32,523 bases of DNA, taken from NCBI RefSeq assembly GCF_003611585.1, contig NZ_RAVW01000049.1:1-32523 (forward strand). The letters are read 5' to 3'. Positions within the stretch are counted from its first letter, which is position 1. Every line of letters starts with the position of its first letter. The notes below the pieces were generated by a model. The model made no database searches. It was not told the origin of the DNA and was given only the letters and a program-made list of their open reading frames with translations. The translations under genes were made by a program, and so were the position numbers. Positions 16,735-25,110 of this stretch are shown here, one piece after another. Origin of the DNA: Corallococcus exercitus (GTDB lineage Bacteria; Myxococcota; Myxococcia; Myxococcales; Myxococcaceae).

Positions 16735-18399
16735 GTGCGCCTGCTCCGACGCTTCGCCCTGCTGTGGTCCGCCCTGGGCGTGCTGGGCTGCGAGCCCGTG
16801 GAGCCGCCCGTTGTAACGCCGGACGCGGGTGGGGCCCCGCTGGCGTACACGGTGGACCGCTACGACTTCGCGTTCGACCTCACGACTCGGCAGGCGGCCT
16901 CCCGGCTGTGGTTGGACGTGGATGCGGGTGCTTGGGGCTGCGTCTCGTTGCCGGCTCCAGCGGAGGTGACGGACGTGCGGTGGGGGGACTTGCCTCCCGC
17001 GAGCTTCCGCGTGACGGACGGGCAGCTGGAGGTCTGTGGTGCGACACCGCTGAAGGGGCCGTTGTGGCTGGACAGCCGGTTGAGTGTTCCGGAAGCCACG
17101 ACGCCGTACACGCAGGTGGGGTTCTCGCGGCGGCTGGATGCACAGGGGCGTCCCTTCACGTACCTGCTGGGATGGCTGGAGTCCTGCGCCCTTTTCGGGC
17201 CCTGTGACACCGCGCCCGGCCGTCTGGCGCACTTCACCTTCGACGTCACCCATGCGCCCGGCGAAGTGGTGTTGTGTCCGGGGAGCCTGTCCCGCCGGGA
17301 TGAAACACATACGCGCTGCGAGCTCCTGGGGACGCGGGCCCCCACGTACTCCGCGTTCATGATTGCCTCGCATCCGGCGTGGAAGCGCACTCGGCTGGTG
17401 GATACGGATGCGGGTCGCGTGGAGCTGTATGAGCCTCCGGGTGGATTGCTCGGGCCGGAGATCGACGCGGCCGCGGTGGCGGACTTCCTGGTCTGGATGA
17501 CGGCCCGTTTCGGGCCGCTGCCCTACGGACCCGAGTTGCGCGTGGCCAGCGGGCGCACAGACTGGTTGGGCATGGAGCACCCGGCCAACATCCTCCTGCG
17601 CGACGACCTGCCACTGCTTCCCAGGGCCTACGCCAACATGACGTTGCACACGTTGATGCACGAGATCGTGCACCAGTGGGCGGGCGACCGGACGACGTTG
17701 GCGAACGCGGAGGACTACCCGTGGAAGGAGGCGGTGGCGGAGTACCTCACGTATGTCTTCGAGGACGAGCACCGAAGCGACGAGGCGGCCACGACGCTCG
17801 CGTACTGGGACCGGCTGGCCCGGACGTCTTCCTACTACCTGCGTCCGCGAGACACGCCCGCGCCGCCCTTCCTCTCCTTCGTCAATGACATCTACGGCAC
17901 GGGGCCGATGATTCTCCTCGTGCAGTTGGAGTCCCTGCTGGGACGGCCCCAGGTGCTCGCGGGGCTCCAGGCGTTCCTGGCGGAGCCGGGAGTCCGGAGC
18001 ATCGAGGACCTGCGCCACGCGCTCGAGACCGCTTCGGGGAGGAGCCTCCAGCGCTACTTCGACACCTGGGTGGACGGGGAAGGGGAGCCCGACTGGCCCT
18101 ACCTCCAGGTCGAGTGGAGCCAGGAGGACGCGCTGACGCTGACCGTGACGCAGCGGACGCAGACCGGGAAGGTGTATCCCTGCGAGGTGGAGCTGGAGCT
18201 ACAGGGCGCGGCGCCGGAAGAACGGCGGCGGGTCACCGTCTCGTACGGCCTGGAGCCGGAGTCCGCGACGGCCAGGCTCACGGTGGAAGGACCGGGGTGG
18301 ACCGTCCAGCAGGTCGTGGTGGATCCGCGCGGCCGGTTGGTCAATCGCAGGAGTCCGGGGCTGGTGCGAGAGCCCGCGCCCCACGCCTGGAGGTTGTGA
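16735..18399 (+). CDS. M1-family (aminopeptidase N-like) metallopeptidase lipoprotein
   Basis: The start is GTG 16735, giving MRLLRRFALLWSALGVLGC with lipobox VLGC, so it is an exported lipoprotein of 554 residues; the ribosome site is weak. The zinc motif is HEIVHQW with His309, Glu310 and His313, followed 18 residues later by the third ligand Glu332 in KEAVAEY: the HEXXH-(X18)-E spacing that defines M1/gluzincin peptidases. A variant of the substrate-anchoring GAMEN loop is present as GMEHPAN upstream. The N-terminal beta-sandwich domain is present, but the long C-terminal ARM-like domain of classical PepN is missing, as in shorter bacterial M1 relatives. The likely role is peptide trimming at the cell envelope, useful to a predator; the substrate is unknown. 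Confidence 0.88.
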   Translation: MRLLRRFALLWSALGVLGCEPVEPPVVTPDAGGAPLAYTVDRYDFAFDLTTRQAASRLWLDVDAGAWGCVSLPAPAEVTDVRWGDLPPASFRVTDGQLEVCGATPLKGPLWLDSRLSVPEATTPYTQVGFSRRLDAQGRPFTYLLGWLESCALFGPCDTAPGRLAHFTFDVTHAPGEVVLCPGSLSRRDETHTRCELLGTRAPTYSAFMIASHPAWKRTRLVDTDAGRVELYEPPGGLLGPEIDAAAVADFLVWMTARFGPLPYGPELRVASGRTDWLGMEHPANILLRDDLPLLPRAYANMTLHTLMHEIVHQWAGDRTTLANAEDYPWKEAVAEYLTYVFEDEHRSDEAATTLAYWDRLARTSSYYLRPRDTPAPPFLSFVNDIYGTGPMILLVQLESLLGRPQVLAGLQAFLAEPGVRSIEDLRHALETASGRSLQRYFDTWVDGEGEPDWPYLQVEWSQEDALTLTVTQRTQTGKVYPCEVELELQGAAPEERRRVTVSYGLEPESATARLTVEGPGWTVQQVVVDPRGRLVNRRSPGLVREPAPHAWRL

Positions 18400-18408
18400 G
18401 AACGAGAA

Positions 18409-18439
18409 GGCCCCTCGAGCCTGGGAGGCGCGAGGGGCC
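18409..18439. terminator. Bidirectional hairpin between convergent genes
   Basis: GGCCCCTCG (18409-18417) pairs with CGAGGGGCC (18431-18439), and inside the loop GCCT pairs with AGGC around a GGG turn. It sits between the M1 gene (+) and the SRPBCC gene (-), which converge here. On the minus strand it is followed by a T-rich TTCTCGTTC; on the plus strand no T-run follows. It probably serves both genes, better for the minus strand. Confidence 0.6.
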
Positions 18440-18466
18440 GGGAGTCACGAGGCGCGCGCCGTGGGA

Positions 18467-19129
18467 CTACGGCGTGGGGACAGCGACGGCGGGCGCCGGA
18501 GTGGCAGCGGCGGCGGCGGCAGCAGCAGCAGCAGCGGCCTCCTCGGCGGCCTTGGCCTCGGCGACCTTGCGAGCGGCTTCGGCTTCAGCGCGCTTCGTGG
18601 CCTCGGCCTGGGCGGCGGTCTTCATGCTGGCGAGGCCCTTCTCGAAGTCCTTGCCCACCATCTTGTCCATGTCCATGACGAGGCACATCGCCTTGCTGAT
18701 GAAGTTGTGGTCGCCGGTCATGGTCCAGGTGACGGTGGTGCCGTCCTGGGCGGGCTTGAACGTGAAGGTGGTGATGCTGCTGGAGGCGAAGGGCTTGATG
18801 AACTCCAGCTTCACGCGGACGGACTCGTTGGCGGTGACCTCCTGGATGGTCATGCGGCCCTCGCCCACGTCGTCATTGCCCGTCCAACCATAGGTGGCGC
18901 CAACGCCCGCCTCCGCGCCGCCAAAGGTCCGCTTCATGTTCGGGTCGAGGGCCTCCCAGGGAGACCACTGGTTCCACTGGTGGAAGTTATTGACCAGCCC
19001 GAACGCGATGTCGGGAGTGCCCGGCACGGAGGCTGTGCGCGTGACGGTGAAGGTATCGGGGCGGGTGGCGATGACGCCGACGAGCAGCAGGAGCGCTGCG
19101 GCGAAGCCAATGGCAATCTTCTTGAACAT
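18467..19129 (-). CDS. SRPBCC-fold (polyketide cyclase/START-like) protein with signal or anchor and Ala-rich tail
   Basis: The 220-residue protein starts at the ATG whose complement is 19127-19129, with a GAGG site upstream. Residues 1-22 (KKIAIGFAAALLLLVGVIA) are a membrane anchor or signal. Residues about 28-165 match the SRPBCC fold: T-R-T-A-S-V-P-G-T-P-D-I-A-F, then N-N-F-H-Q-W-N-Q-W-S-P-W-E, a glycine turn, F-T-F-K-P-A-Q-D-G-T-T-V-T-W-T-M, and a last helix with M-D-K-M-V-G-K-D-F-E-K-G-L-A-S-M-K. This fold binds hydrophobic small molecules; no ligand can be named. The tail is an Ala/Glu/Lys helix followed by a run of 12 alanine codons and a Pro/Ala end. Expressed alone. Confidence 0.87.
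   Translation of the reverse strand: MFKKIAIGFAAALLLLVGVIATRPDTFTVTRTASVPGTPDIAFGLVNNFHQWNQWSPWEALDPNMKRTFGGAEAGVGATYGWTGNDDVGEGRMTIQEVTANESVRVKLEFIKPFASSSITTFTFKPAQDGTTVTWTMTGDHNFISKAMCLVMDMDKMVGKDFEKGLASMKTAAQAEATKRAEAEAARKVAEAKAAEEAAAAAAAAAAAATPAPAVAVPTP
18503..18538. repeat. GCN trinucleotide tract coding poly-alanine
   Basis: Twelve successive triplets (GGC, AGC, four GGC, five AGC, GGC on the plus strand) encode an uninterrupted Ala run in the tail of the minus-strand SRPBCC gene. Only two synonymous triplets are used, in blocks, which suggests growth by slippage. Confidence 0.85.
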
Positions 19130-19284
19130 GGAGGTCCTCGGAACGGCAGCCCCGGACGGGGAGGCAGCGTCTTAGGTCGCCACCTCGTTCCGGCTCAAGC
19201 CCCCCTGCGAGCGTCCCTCCTTGACGCAGCGTGCGGAGCAGGTCCGCGCGGTCCGCGATCGTACCGGCGGGCTAGAGTCGGCGC
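19130..19284. promoter_or_regulatory. Divergent intergenic region
   Basis: These 155 bases separate the minus-strand SRPBCC gene from the plus-strand toxin gene and must hold at least two promoters. I see no convincing -35/-10 pair or operator; only the GAGG ribosome site of the SRPBCC gene can be pointed to. Confidence 0.35.
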
Positions 19285-20678
19285 ATGCGCTCGGCACTCG
19301 TGGCGGTCGTCGTGGCCCTGTTCTGCGGAGGCTGCGCCGGTGTCGAGGCTGCCCCGGGAAGGGGAGGCACGTGGGCCCTCCGGCCGGATGCGTTCGAGGA
19401 GGTGCTGGCCCACGCCGGATTGGAGGACGTGGATGAACTCCCCCTGCGCCGCAATCCCTTCACACCCGAGGATGCGGTTGGCGTGCTGGAGCGGCTGACG
19501 GAGAAGCCCGTGACGCGGGGCACCTTTCCTCCGCGCATGGCGGCGGGTTTCCTGCTGCGGGAGGTGCTGGAGGGCGGCGAGGTGTCCCGCGAGGAGCTGG
19601 AGCGGCGGGTCGGGCGCTTCGCCCGTGAGCAGGTGGCGGTGCTCCGTCCGGACGGCTATCTCGCCTGGGCCCTCGATGGTCGCACGCAGCAGAAGGTTTC
19701 GGCCGTGCAGTGGAGGGATGGGGCCTTCCGCGCAGGAAACTTCGAACTGGGGCGCTTCTACAGTGGCCGGGGCGGAGTCTTCCGTGAGGTGGATGCACAG
19801 CTTCGCGCCGTGGACTCCAGGCCCCTTGCCGAGGTGTACGACGACGCGGACGTCATCAACCGCTCGCTGGATGGCGCCGAGGACGCCTTCGTGGAGCTGT
19901 ACCACGCCTTGGGGCAGCTGCTCTCACGTCCGACGGACAGCCTCTCAGGGCTGCGACACCTGCCGACGGGAATCGTGGCCCTCATCGCGAACTCGCCCGC
20001 GTATTGGGAACGTTTCCAGGCCATGACGCGCGGCGAGCAGATCCGCGAAACCGCGAGGCTGACCACGAACGTCGTCGTGCTGTGGGGCACGGCCTCGGCG
20101 ACGACGCGCACGTTGAAGGGCCTGGCCGCAGGCGCGGAAGCCACGGCGCCGATGCTCTCACTCTCGGCGCAGGGCGCACTGGTGTTGGAGCAGGTCTCGG
20201 TACCGGTGGGACGCGCGGCGACGGTCCTGAGCGGAGGCCCTGCGGCCGCCATCATCCTCTTGAAGTCGAACGCGCCAGGCGGTGGAGCCCCATCTCCCGG
20301 TGGGCCGGGCAAGTGGCGGCCCGCCACGGAGCACATGGAGGATGCGGCCCGGAAGTACCAGTCCCAGATCGCCAGGGCGCCGGAAGGACAGGTCTACGAC
20401 GTCGACAACGTCAAGTTCGACGGGTTCACCAACGGCGTGTTGCTGGAGGCCAAAGGCCCGGGCTATGAGAAGTTCCTCGATCTGGCCGTGGAGCAGGGCG
20501 ATGGTTCGAGGGCTTCACGGACATGGTCCGGCAAGCCAAGCGACAGCAGCGGGTCGCCCGTGGATTCCCCCTGGAATGGCACTTCGCGGAGCGCAGGGTC
20601 GCGGACTACGTACGAGTGCTCTTCAAGAGAAATGGTCTGGGGCGGATTCCCGTCCTCTTCACTCCTCCGCACGGCTGA
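19285..20678 (+). pseudogene. SitA-like lipoprotein polymorphic toxin with Tox-REase-5 domain, frameshifted
   Basis: ATG 19285 begins MRSALVAVVVALFCGGC, a lipoprotein-type signal (Cys17, loose lipobox). A long helical N-terminal region (about 30-330) of no known fold follows, then a Gly/Pro linker and, from about residue 348, a Tox-REase-5 nuclease domain: H-M-E-D-A-A-R-K-Y-Q, then VKFDGFTNGVLLEAKGPGY carrying the D...E-A-K active site. After D-L-A-V-E-Q-G (about base 20500) the frame is lost. The domain continues one frame back with WFEGFTDMVRQAKRQQ, WHFAERRVADY and IPVLFTPPHG, stopping at 20676-20678. As written, the frame instead runs to a stop at 20685 through a Ser-rich nonsense tail. 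In Myxococcus xanthus, lipoprotein toxins of this design (SitA) are passed between siblings by outer-membrane exchange. Either a real inactivation or a one-base sequencing error. Confidence 0.85.
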
Positions 20679-21376
20679 TGACTGAATCCTACTACGCAGG
20701 GGTGTACTGGCCTGGACGGCCCGAGCCAGTGGAGACCTACGCTCGGCGCGCGGAAGCCATGTTCCAGCGATTGGCTTCCACGGATCCCAGCCTTGCCACC
20801 TGGTACGAGCAGGGCCGTTCCCGAGAGGCAGCGCTCAACAGCCGATTCACGCCGGATGCCCGCTCGCTTTCGCAGCTGTTCACGAAGAAGAAGTACCAAA
20901 TTGGCGAAGGTGAGATTTCTTTCGCCGCATGGAATGGGCGGGCCGACGACAGCAGCGTCGTCAACTTCTCTTGCGGCTCTCCGGTGGCTGGCACGGTGGA
21001 CCTCTGCGTCTGGGCTCCCGCCGCACAGGGGATCCATTCCGTAGCGGAAGTGTCCCAGGTCCTGGTCTCGATGATCCTGGCCTGGGAGCCCGACTGGGGT
21101 GTCTTCACATCCGACGAGCACCGGGACACCCTGTCTGAGTCCGGCGACGTCGGTGCGTTCATCGGGTGGGTGACGTACTTCTCGCGGCATCGCGGCCCGG
21201 TGCCGTCGCTTCCTGGCTCCGTGCGAACCGAGCCCGTGGAGGACAAGGGAACGCTCGTCATCTTGACCCCTGAACGTTTCACATTGGCCAATCCGGAGCA
21301 TGTCGCGCTCGCGGAAGAGGTACGGGAGCGGCTGGACCGGGCCGGGTTGTTGAATCCCATCGGGACCGCGCCGTGA
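20678..21376 (+). CDS. Imm52-like immunity protein for the Tox-REase-5 toxin
   Basis: The 232-residue cytoplasmic protein starts at ATG 20678, overlapping by one base the original toxin stop (TGATG). Its opening MTESYYAGVYWPGRPEPVE, later Y-A-R-R-A-E-A-M-F, W-N-G-R-A-D-D, F-I-G-W-V-T-Y-F-S and V-I-L-T-P-E-R-F look like the Imm52 family. Imm52 is a known neighbour of Tox-REase-5 toxins in polymorphic toxin loci. The frame is intact, and the coupled start should work with either toxin reading frame because the shifted stop (20683-20685) also falls here. It would bind and block the nuclease. The family name comes from recall and context, so it is less firm than the pairing itself. Confidence 0.8.
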   Translation: MTESYYAGVYWPGRPEPVETYARRAEAMFQRLASTDPSLATWYEQGRSREAALNSRFTPDARSLSQLFTKKKYQIGEGEISFAAWNGRADDSSVVNFSCGSPVAGTVDLCVWAPAAQGIHSVAEVSQVLVSMILAWEPDWGVFTSDEHRDTLSESGDVGAFIGWVTYFSRHRGPVPSLPGSVRTEPVEDKGTLVILTPERFTLANPEHVALAEEVRERLDRAGLLNPIGTAP

Positions 21377-22332
21377 TGCTGACCTCCGACACCGCGAGAC
21401 ACCTGTCCCTGCTGCGAACGCTGGGCGAAGCGGAGCTGTCGCCGTACTCGCGGTGGCAGTGGCTGGGGTGGGATGCGTCGTCGCGCTACCTGCTGTCCGT
21501 CCAGAAGCAGGGCGGGATGTCGCTGCGTTGGTGGGACCTGCACGCGGAATCGCATCAGCCGCTCGCCGCGCACTTCGTCCCCGGCTGTGTGGCCGCGTGG
21601 TTCCTGCCCGGCTCCCAGACGCTGCTGTCCGTGACGGTGCGCGGCACCCTCCAGACGTGGTCCGTCCCCGACGGCCAGCGGGTGTCCTCCGTGGAGACGG
21701 GCGGCTCCGTCTCCCATGCCTGCCTGTCGTCGGACGGGACGCGCCTGCTCCTCGTGGCGAGCGTGGGCCGCGTGATGCTCTGGGACCTGGAGCGGCGCTG
21801 GCTCGTCTGGCGGAAGGAGGACCCCGGGCAGCTCCACGGTTGCGCGCTCTCACCCGATGGCGCGTTCGCCGCCGTGGGGGCCGCCGAGGACCAGGAGGGC
21901 GCCGACACCCGTGCGGCCCTGCTCCTCTGGGACGCACGGACCGGCAGGCGCGTCACGATCCGGGCCTTCGATGCGCGGCGGATCTGGGCCGTGGCCTACA
22001 CGCCGTCAGGCGAGCACCTGGTCGCCGCGAACTCCTCCGGGGAGCTGCTGTTCCTGACGTTGCCCACACTGGAGACAGCGCGGATCCTGAAAGCCCCCGC
22101 GTCCATGGCCCTCCACCTGGAGTTCAACCCGGAGGGGTCCCTGCTGGCCGCAAGTCCAGACACGAGCGCGTTCGCCGTCATCGACGTCCGTGATGGACAG
22201 CGCGTCTTCGCCTATTCAGACCTGGACGACCAGCAGGGGAGCACCGCGAACTTCTCTCCCGATGGCCGTTTCGTGGCCTGGGGCATGGATGACGGCAAGG
22301 TGGGCATCTGGGGCGTGAAGCCCAAATCCTGA
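21373..22332 (+). CDS. WD40-type beta-propeller protein
   Basis: The start is GTG 21373 (GTGA overlap with the immunity stop) or ATG 21376; both give the same frame, 319 or 318 residues. No signal peptide is seen. Repeats of the WD40 kind are visible: A-C-L-S-S-D-G-T-R-L-L-L followed by V-M-L-W-D-L; C-A-L-S-P-D-G-A-F-A-A-V followed by L-L-L-W-D-A; V-A-Y-T-P-S-G-E-H-L-V; F-N-P-E-G-S-L-L-A-A; and F-S-P-D-G-R-F-V-A-W-G followed by V-G-I-W-G-V. Six to seven blades fit the length. Propellers of this kind scaffold protein contacts and have no predicted catalysis. The overlap makes it the third member of the toxin/immunity operon. Its last 97 bases recur at 25111. Confidence 0.85.
   Translation: MMLTSDTARHLSLLRTLGEAELSPYSRWQWLGWDASSRYLLSVQKQGGMSLRWWDLHAESHQPLAAHFVPGCVAAWFLPGSQTLLSVTVRGTLQTWSVPDGQRVSSVETGGSVSHACLSSDGTRLLLVASVGRVMLWDLERRWLVWRKEDPGQLHGCALSPDGAFAAVGAAEDQEGADTRAALLLWDARTGRRVTIRAFDARRIWAVAYTPSGEHLVAANSSGELLFLTLPTLETARILKAPASMALHLEFNPEGSLLAASPDTSAFAVIDVRDGQRVFAYSDLDDQQGSTANFSPDGRFVAWGMDDGKVGIWGVKPKS
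22236..22332 (+). repeat. Duplicated segment, copy 1 (3' end of the WD40 gene)
   Basis: This stretch, from GGGGAGCACCGCG to the WD40 stop, recurs at 25111-25206. The first 84 or so bases differ only by one missing G; five further base changes cluster at the very end around the stop codon. Confidence 0.93.
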
Positions 22333-22364
22333 TGAAAGACTCAGGAGGCTTCAGGGATTGATGC

Positions 22365-22377
22365 TAGCTTGCCATTC
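22365..22377 (+). promoter_or_regulatory. Candidate -10 element for a leaderless dehydrogenase 1 transcript
   Basis: TAGCTT (22365-22370, TANNNT pattern) lies 7 bases before ATG 22378, and no ribosome site is present at normal distance. The paralogue has TAGCCT at exactly the same distance from its ATG. A -10 box this close implies transcription starting at or near the ATG. No good -35 is seen. Confidence 0.4.
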
Positions 22378-24909
22378 ATGCGTCCATCCCCTCTCTTGAT
22401 TGTTTTTGCATGCCTGGCGGCCGTTACCGCTCAAGCCCAGATCCGGGTTCCGCCTCCGCCTGTTGGCACCTACGGCGTTGAAACCTCCCAATTCTTCTAT
22501 AACGGCGAAGATTTGCAGGCATCCGGCCTGGCCTGGGCTCCGGACGGTTCGAACCGGCTCTTCATGGTGCTCAAAGGGGGAAAGGTCCGGGTCATCCAGA
22601 ACGGTGAGTTGCTTCCCACACCTTTCATTGATGAAGAGGTGGCGACCTATGGGGAGCAGGGCCTCCAGAGCCTTGTCTTCGATCCGGACTTCGCGACCAA
22701 CCATTACGTCTATGTCTTTGCCAGCCAGCCCAACATTGACGTTGGCGGAGTCACCCGCTTCGTTGCGCAGATCCTGCGGTTCACGGAGGTCGGCGGCGTC
22801 GGCGTCGACCGGACCGTCATCGTGGACAACATCCCTTCGAGCTTGAACCACAACGGGGGTGGCATGGACTTCGGTCCAGATGGGCTCTTGTATTTCGGAG
22901 TGGGAGACCGGGGAACACTCGAGGGAGGCAATGAAGACCTGACCCTGTTGTCGTCGAAGATCCACCGCGTCCACAAGGACGGAACCATCCCCACCGACAA
23001 CCCCTTCTACGATGGCGAGGGGCCGAACAATGACCTCATCTGGGCGCGGGGCTTCCGCAATCCCTTCCGGATCCGCTTCGAGCCTGGAACCGGGAAGCTC
23101 TATGCCAACGTCGCAGGGGAAGCCGCTGAGCAGATTTTCCGGGTAGGGCCGGGAGACCACGCAGGCTGGTGGACGTATGAGAACAATCAGCCCGAGGGCT
23201 ATCTGCCGCCCCTTGTCACGTACACGCCCGGGATGTGGGAGAACTACCAGTTCACGGCGACGGGGGCGGTGCGCAAGGACGGAGTCGCGACATTCACCGT
23301 GGAGGGGGAGCAGCCGGTTTCCTACCTGCGCAAGGGCAAGAAGGTCCACCTGCGTGAAGTGCTCGATCCGAGCTTCAACGGGGAGGCCTTCATCACAGGC
23401 TTTCCCACGCCCTGGTCGTTCACGGTGGCCCAACCCGGGCCTGATGCGGTGAGCGGTGGCGGCGGATTGAAGACCGACCCGATGGGCGATGCGGTCGTCG
23501 GGGGTGTGTTCCTCCAGAGCCCGCTCTTTCCCGCCGAGTATCAGGGCAACTACGTCTTCGCGGACTACAAAGGGAACGTCTTCCGGACCGTCCTCGCCGC
23601 GGACGGCACCGTGGACAAGGTGGACTTCATGGTGAACTTCTCTAACAGGGAGCTGTTCACGGACGTCGCGATGGGCCCTGACGGCGCCCTGTACGTCTTG
23701 TCCTTGTGGGGAACGGTCTACCGGGTCACGCCCCTGCCGCCGGGCCAGGGCGTGATCGTCTCCACCCATGACCTGAGCATTCCCGAAGGAGGCTCAAAGA
23801 CGCTCATGGTCTCCCTGGCCATGCCGCCCTCCTCTCCTACCTATGTCTCCATCGAACGGCGCGAAGAGGACTCGGACATCCGCGTGACGGTCGGGCAATC
23901 CCTTCTCTTTGACGCGACCAACTGGAGCGTCCCCCAGTTCGTCACCCTCACCGCGGCGGAGGACTCGGACGCGGACACTGACCACTCCACGTTCTTCATC
24001 ACGATGGACCAGGGCTTCCCGGAAGGCGTGCCCGGTGCGGAGATCCACGCGCGCACCGAAGAGGACGAAATCCAATCGCTCCAGGTCTCCTCCACTTCGC
24101 TGGAGCTGGAAGAGGGGACGGAGAGCACCTTCACGGTGGCGCTGGCGTACGCGCCGACGGCTCCCGTGACGGTCACCGTGACGCGCACCTCGGGGAGCGA
24201 AGACGTGTCGGTGAGCGCCGGTGCCACCCTGACCTTCACGCCCGAGGATGGCACCACCTCCAAGAGCATCACGGTGGCGACGACACAGGACGCCGACGGT
24301 GATGACGACGTGGCCGTGTTGACCGTGTCCGCGCCGGGGCTTGATGCGAAGACGATCACAGTCACCGCGAAGGACGTGGCCGCGGTACCCGTCATCACCT
24401 CCACGCCGGCGACAGAGGCGACCGTGGGCGAGCCCTATGCATACACCGTCACGGCGACCGGGCGGCCCGCGCCAGCGCTCACCCTGGACCAGGGCCCGCA
24501 GGGCATGACCCTGGCCCCGGCCTCCGGGCTGCTGACCTGGACGCCCCAGGCCGAGGCGACCGTGACGGTCTCCGTGCGTGCGAGCAACGGAGTGACGCCA
24601 GCCGCCGTGCAGACCTTCCAGGTCGTTGTCCGCCTGCCGGCAGCCGCTGACGCCGGCACGGGGCTGGATGGGGGCGAGGTGCTGGATGCGGGCAGTGACG
24701 TGGATGCCGGAGCCGAAGCGGACGCGGGGCCCCTTGTCGACGCGGGCACCGGGTCTGACGCGGGCTCCACGAAGGACGGCGGCTCGGTGACGGACGGCGG
24801 GAAGGGCTACTCTGGTGGATGCAGCGCCGGCGCCACCGCGCTTCCCGGCGTCCTGGGCTGGTGGCTGCTCGCGGGGCTCGTCTGGAAACCCCGCCGCGCC
24901 CGGCGGTAA
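22378..24909 (+). CDS. PQQ-type glucose/sorbosone dehydrogenase with MYXO-CTERM anchor (copy 1)
   Basis: The 843-residue exported protein has signal MRPSPLLIVFACLAAVTAQAQ. ATG 22378 is chosen over an upstream TTG because it aligns with the start of the paralogue. Residues about 35-455 form the GSDH six-blade propeller: G-L-A-W-A-P-D-G, then NHNGGGMDFGPDGLLYFGVGD with catalytic His158, then ARGFRNP with PQQ-contacting Arg227-Asn228. A Calx-beta-like domain (about 458-566), a second such domain (567-670), a putative-Ig domain (671-755), a Asp-Ala-Gly linker (758-808) and a MYXO-CTERM tail (813-843) follow. It would oxidise an aldose or other sugar on the cell surface. The catalytic set is complete; the substrate is not readable. 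Confidence 0.9.
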   Translation: MRPSPLLIVFACLAAVTAQAQIRVPPPPVGTYGVETSQFFYNGEDLQASGLAWAPDGSNRLFMVLKGGKVRVIQNGELLPTPFIDEEVATYGEQGLQSLVFDPDFATNHYVYVFASQPNIDVGGVTRFVAQILRFTEVGGVGVDRTVIVDNIPSSLNHNGGGMDFGPDGLLYFGVGDRGTLEGGNEDLTLLSSKIHRVHKDGTIPTDNPFYDGEGPNNDLIWARGFRNPFRIRFEPGTGKLYANVAGEAAEQIFRVGPGDHAGWWTYENNQPEGYLPPLVTYTPGMWENYQFTATGAVRKDGVATFTVEGEQPVSYLRKGKKVHLREVLDPSFNGEAFITGFPTPWSFTVAQPGPDAVSGGGGLKTDPMGDAVVGGVFLQSPLFPAEYQGNYVFADYKGNVFRTVLAADGTVDKVDFMVNFSNRELFTDVAMGPDGALYVLSLWGTVYRVTPLPPGQGVIVSTHDLSIPEGGSKTLMVSLAMPPSSPTYVSIERREEDSDIRVTVGQSLLFDATNWSVPQFVTLTAAEDSDADTDHSTFFITMDQGFPEGVPGAEIHARTEEDEIQSLQVSSTSLELEEGTESTFTVALAYAPTAPVTVTVTRTSGSEDVSVSAGATLTFTPEDGTTSKSITVATTQDADGDDDVAVLTVSAPGLDAKTITVTAKDVAAVPVITSTPATEATVGEPYAYTVTATGRPAPALTLDQGPQGMTLAPASGLLTWTPQAEATVTVSVRASNGVTPAAVQTFQVVVRLPAAADAGTGLDGGEVLDAGSDVDAGAEADAGPLVDAGTGSDAGSTKDGGSVTDGGKGYSGGCSAGATALPGVLGWWLLAGLVWKPRRARR
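24649..24801 (+). repeat. Asp-Ala-Gly-rich linker repeat, copy 1
   Basis: An irregular six-residue period built on (x)(x)-D-A-G-(T/S/P) encodes the flexible linker before the MYXO-CTERM tail of dehydrogenase 1. It is less regular than its counterpart in copy 2. Confidence 0.75.
24814..24906 (+). repeat. MYXO-CTERM tail, near-identical copy 1
   Basis: 93 bases encoding GGCSAGATALPGVLGWWLL plus the Arg-rich end. They differ from 27146-27238 at five positions, all synonymous, so the two proteins end identically. The Gly-Cys motif, single hydrophobic span and basic end define a MYXO-CTERM sorting signal, processed and lipid-anchored to the cell surface in myxobacteria. Confidence 0.9.
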
Positions 24910-25110
24910 CGGGCCCCCTCCAAGATCGCCCAAGCGAGGTGGGGGCCGGGGATGACCCTCTTCAGGGTACCTGTCCCGGAGCCCACCCCGTGAGCGAGCC
25001 TGCCTTCAACGTCACGTATCCGCGGGACTGAGCAGAGTCAGCTCAACCAGCACTTCCGGCGGCTCATGGGCCCCCGCTGCACGTCGGTCAATCCCGCACG
25101 GCGTGGCACG
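24910..25110. other. Intergenic region between dehydrogenase 1 and the duplication junction
   Basis: No gene is seen. It holds an imperfect hairpin near 24912-24948 (GGCCCCC pairing with GGGGGCC) and a small ACCCT-CTTC-AGGGT hairpin near 24956-24969; neither is followed by a T-run. The part from about 25030 to 25110 has no match elsewhere in the window and may be debris from the duplication event. Confidence 0.5.

Noticed and set aside
20490-20510. Programmed -1 ribosomal frameshift in the toxin
   Set aside because: No X-XXY-YYZ slippery heptamer and no clear downstream pseudoknot near the junction; a one-base loss (for example from the G run) is simpler.
24819-25031. Short plus-strand frame across the end of dehydrogenase 1
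   Set aside because: It overlaps the MYXO-CTERM coding region out of frame and has no motif or ribosome site.
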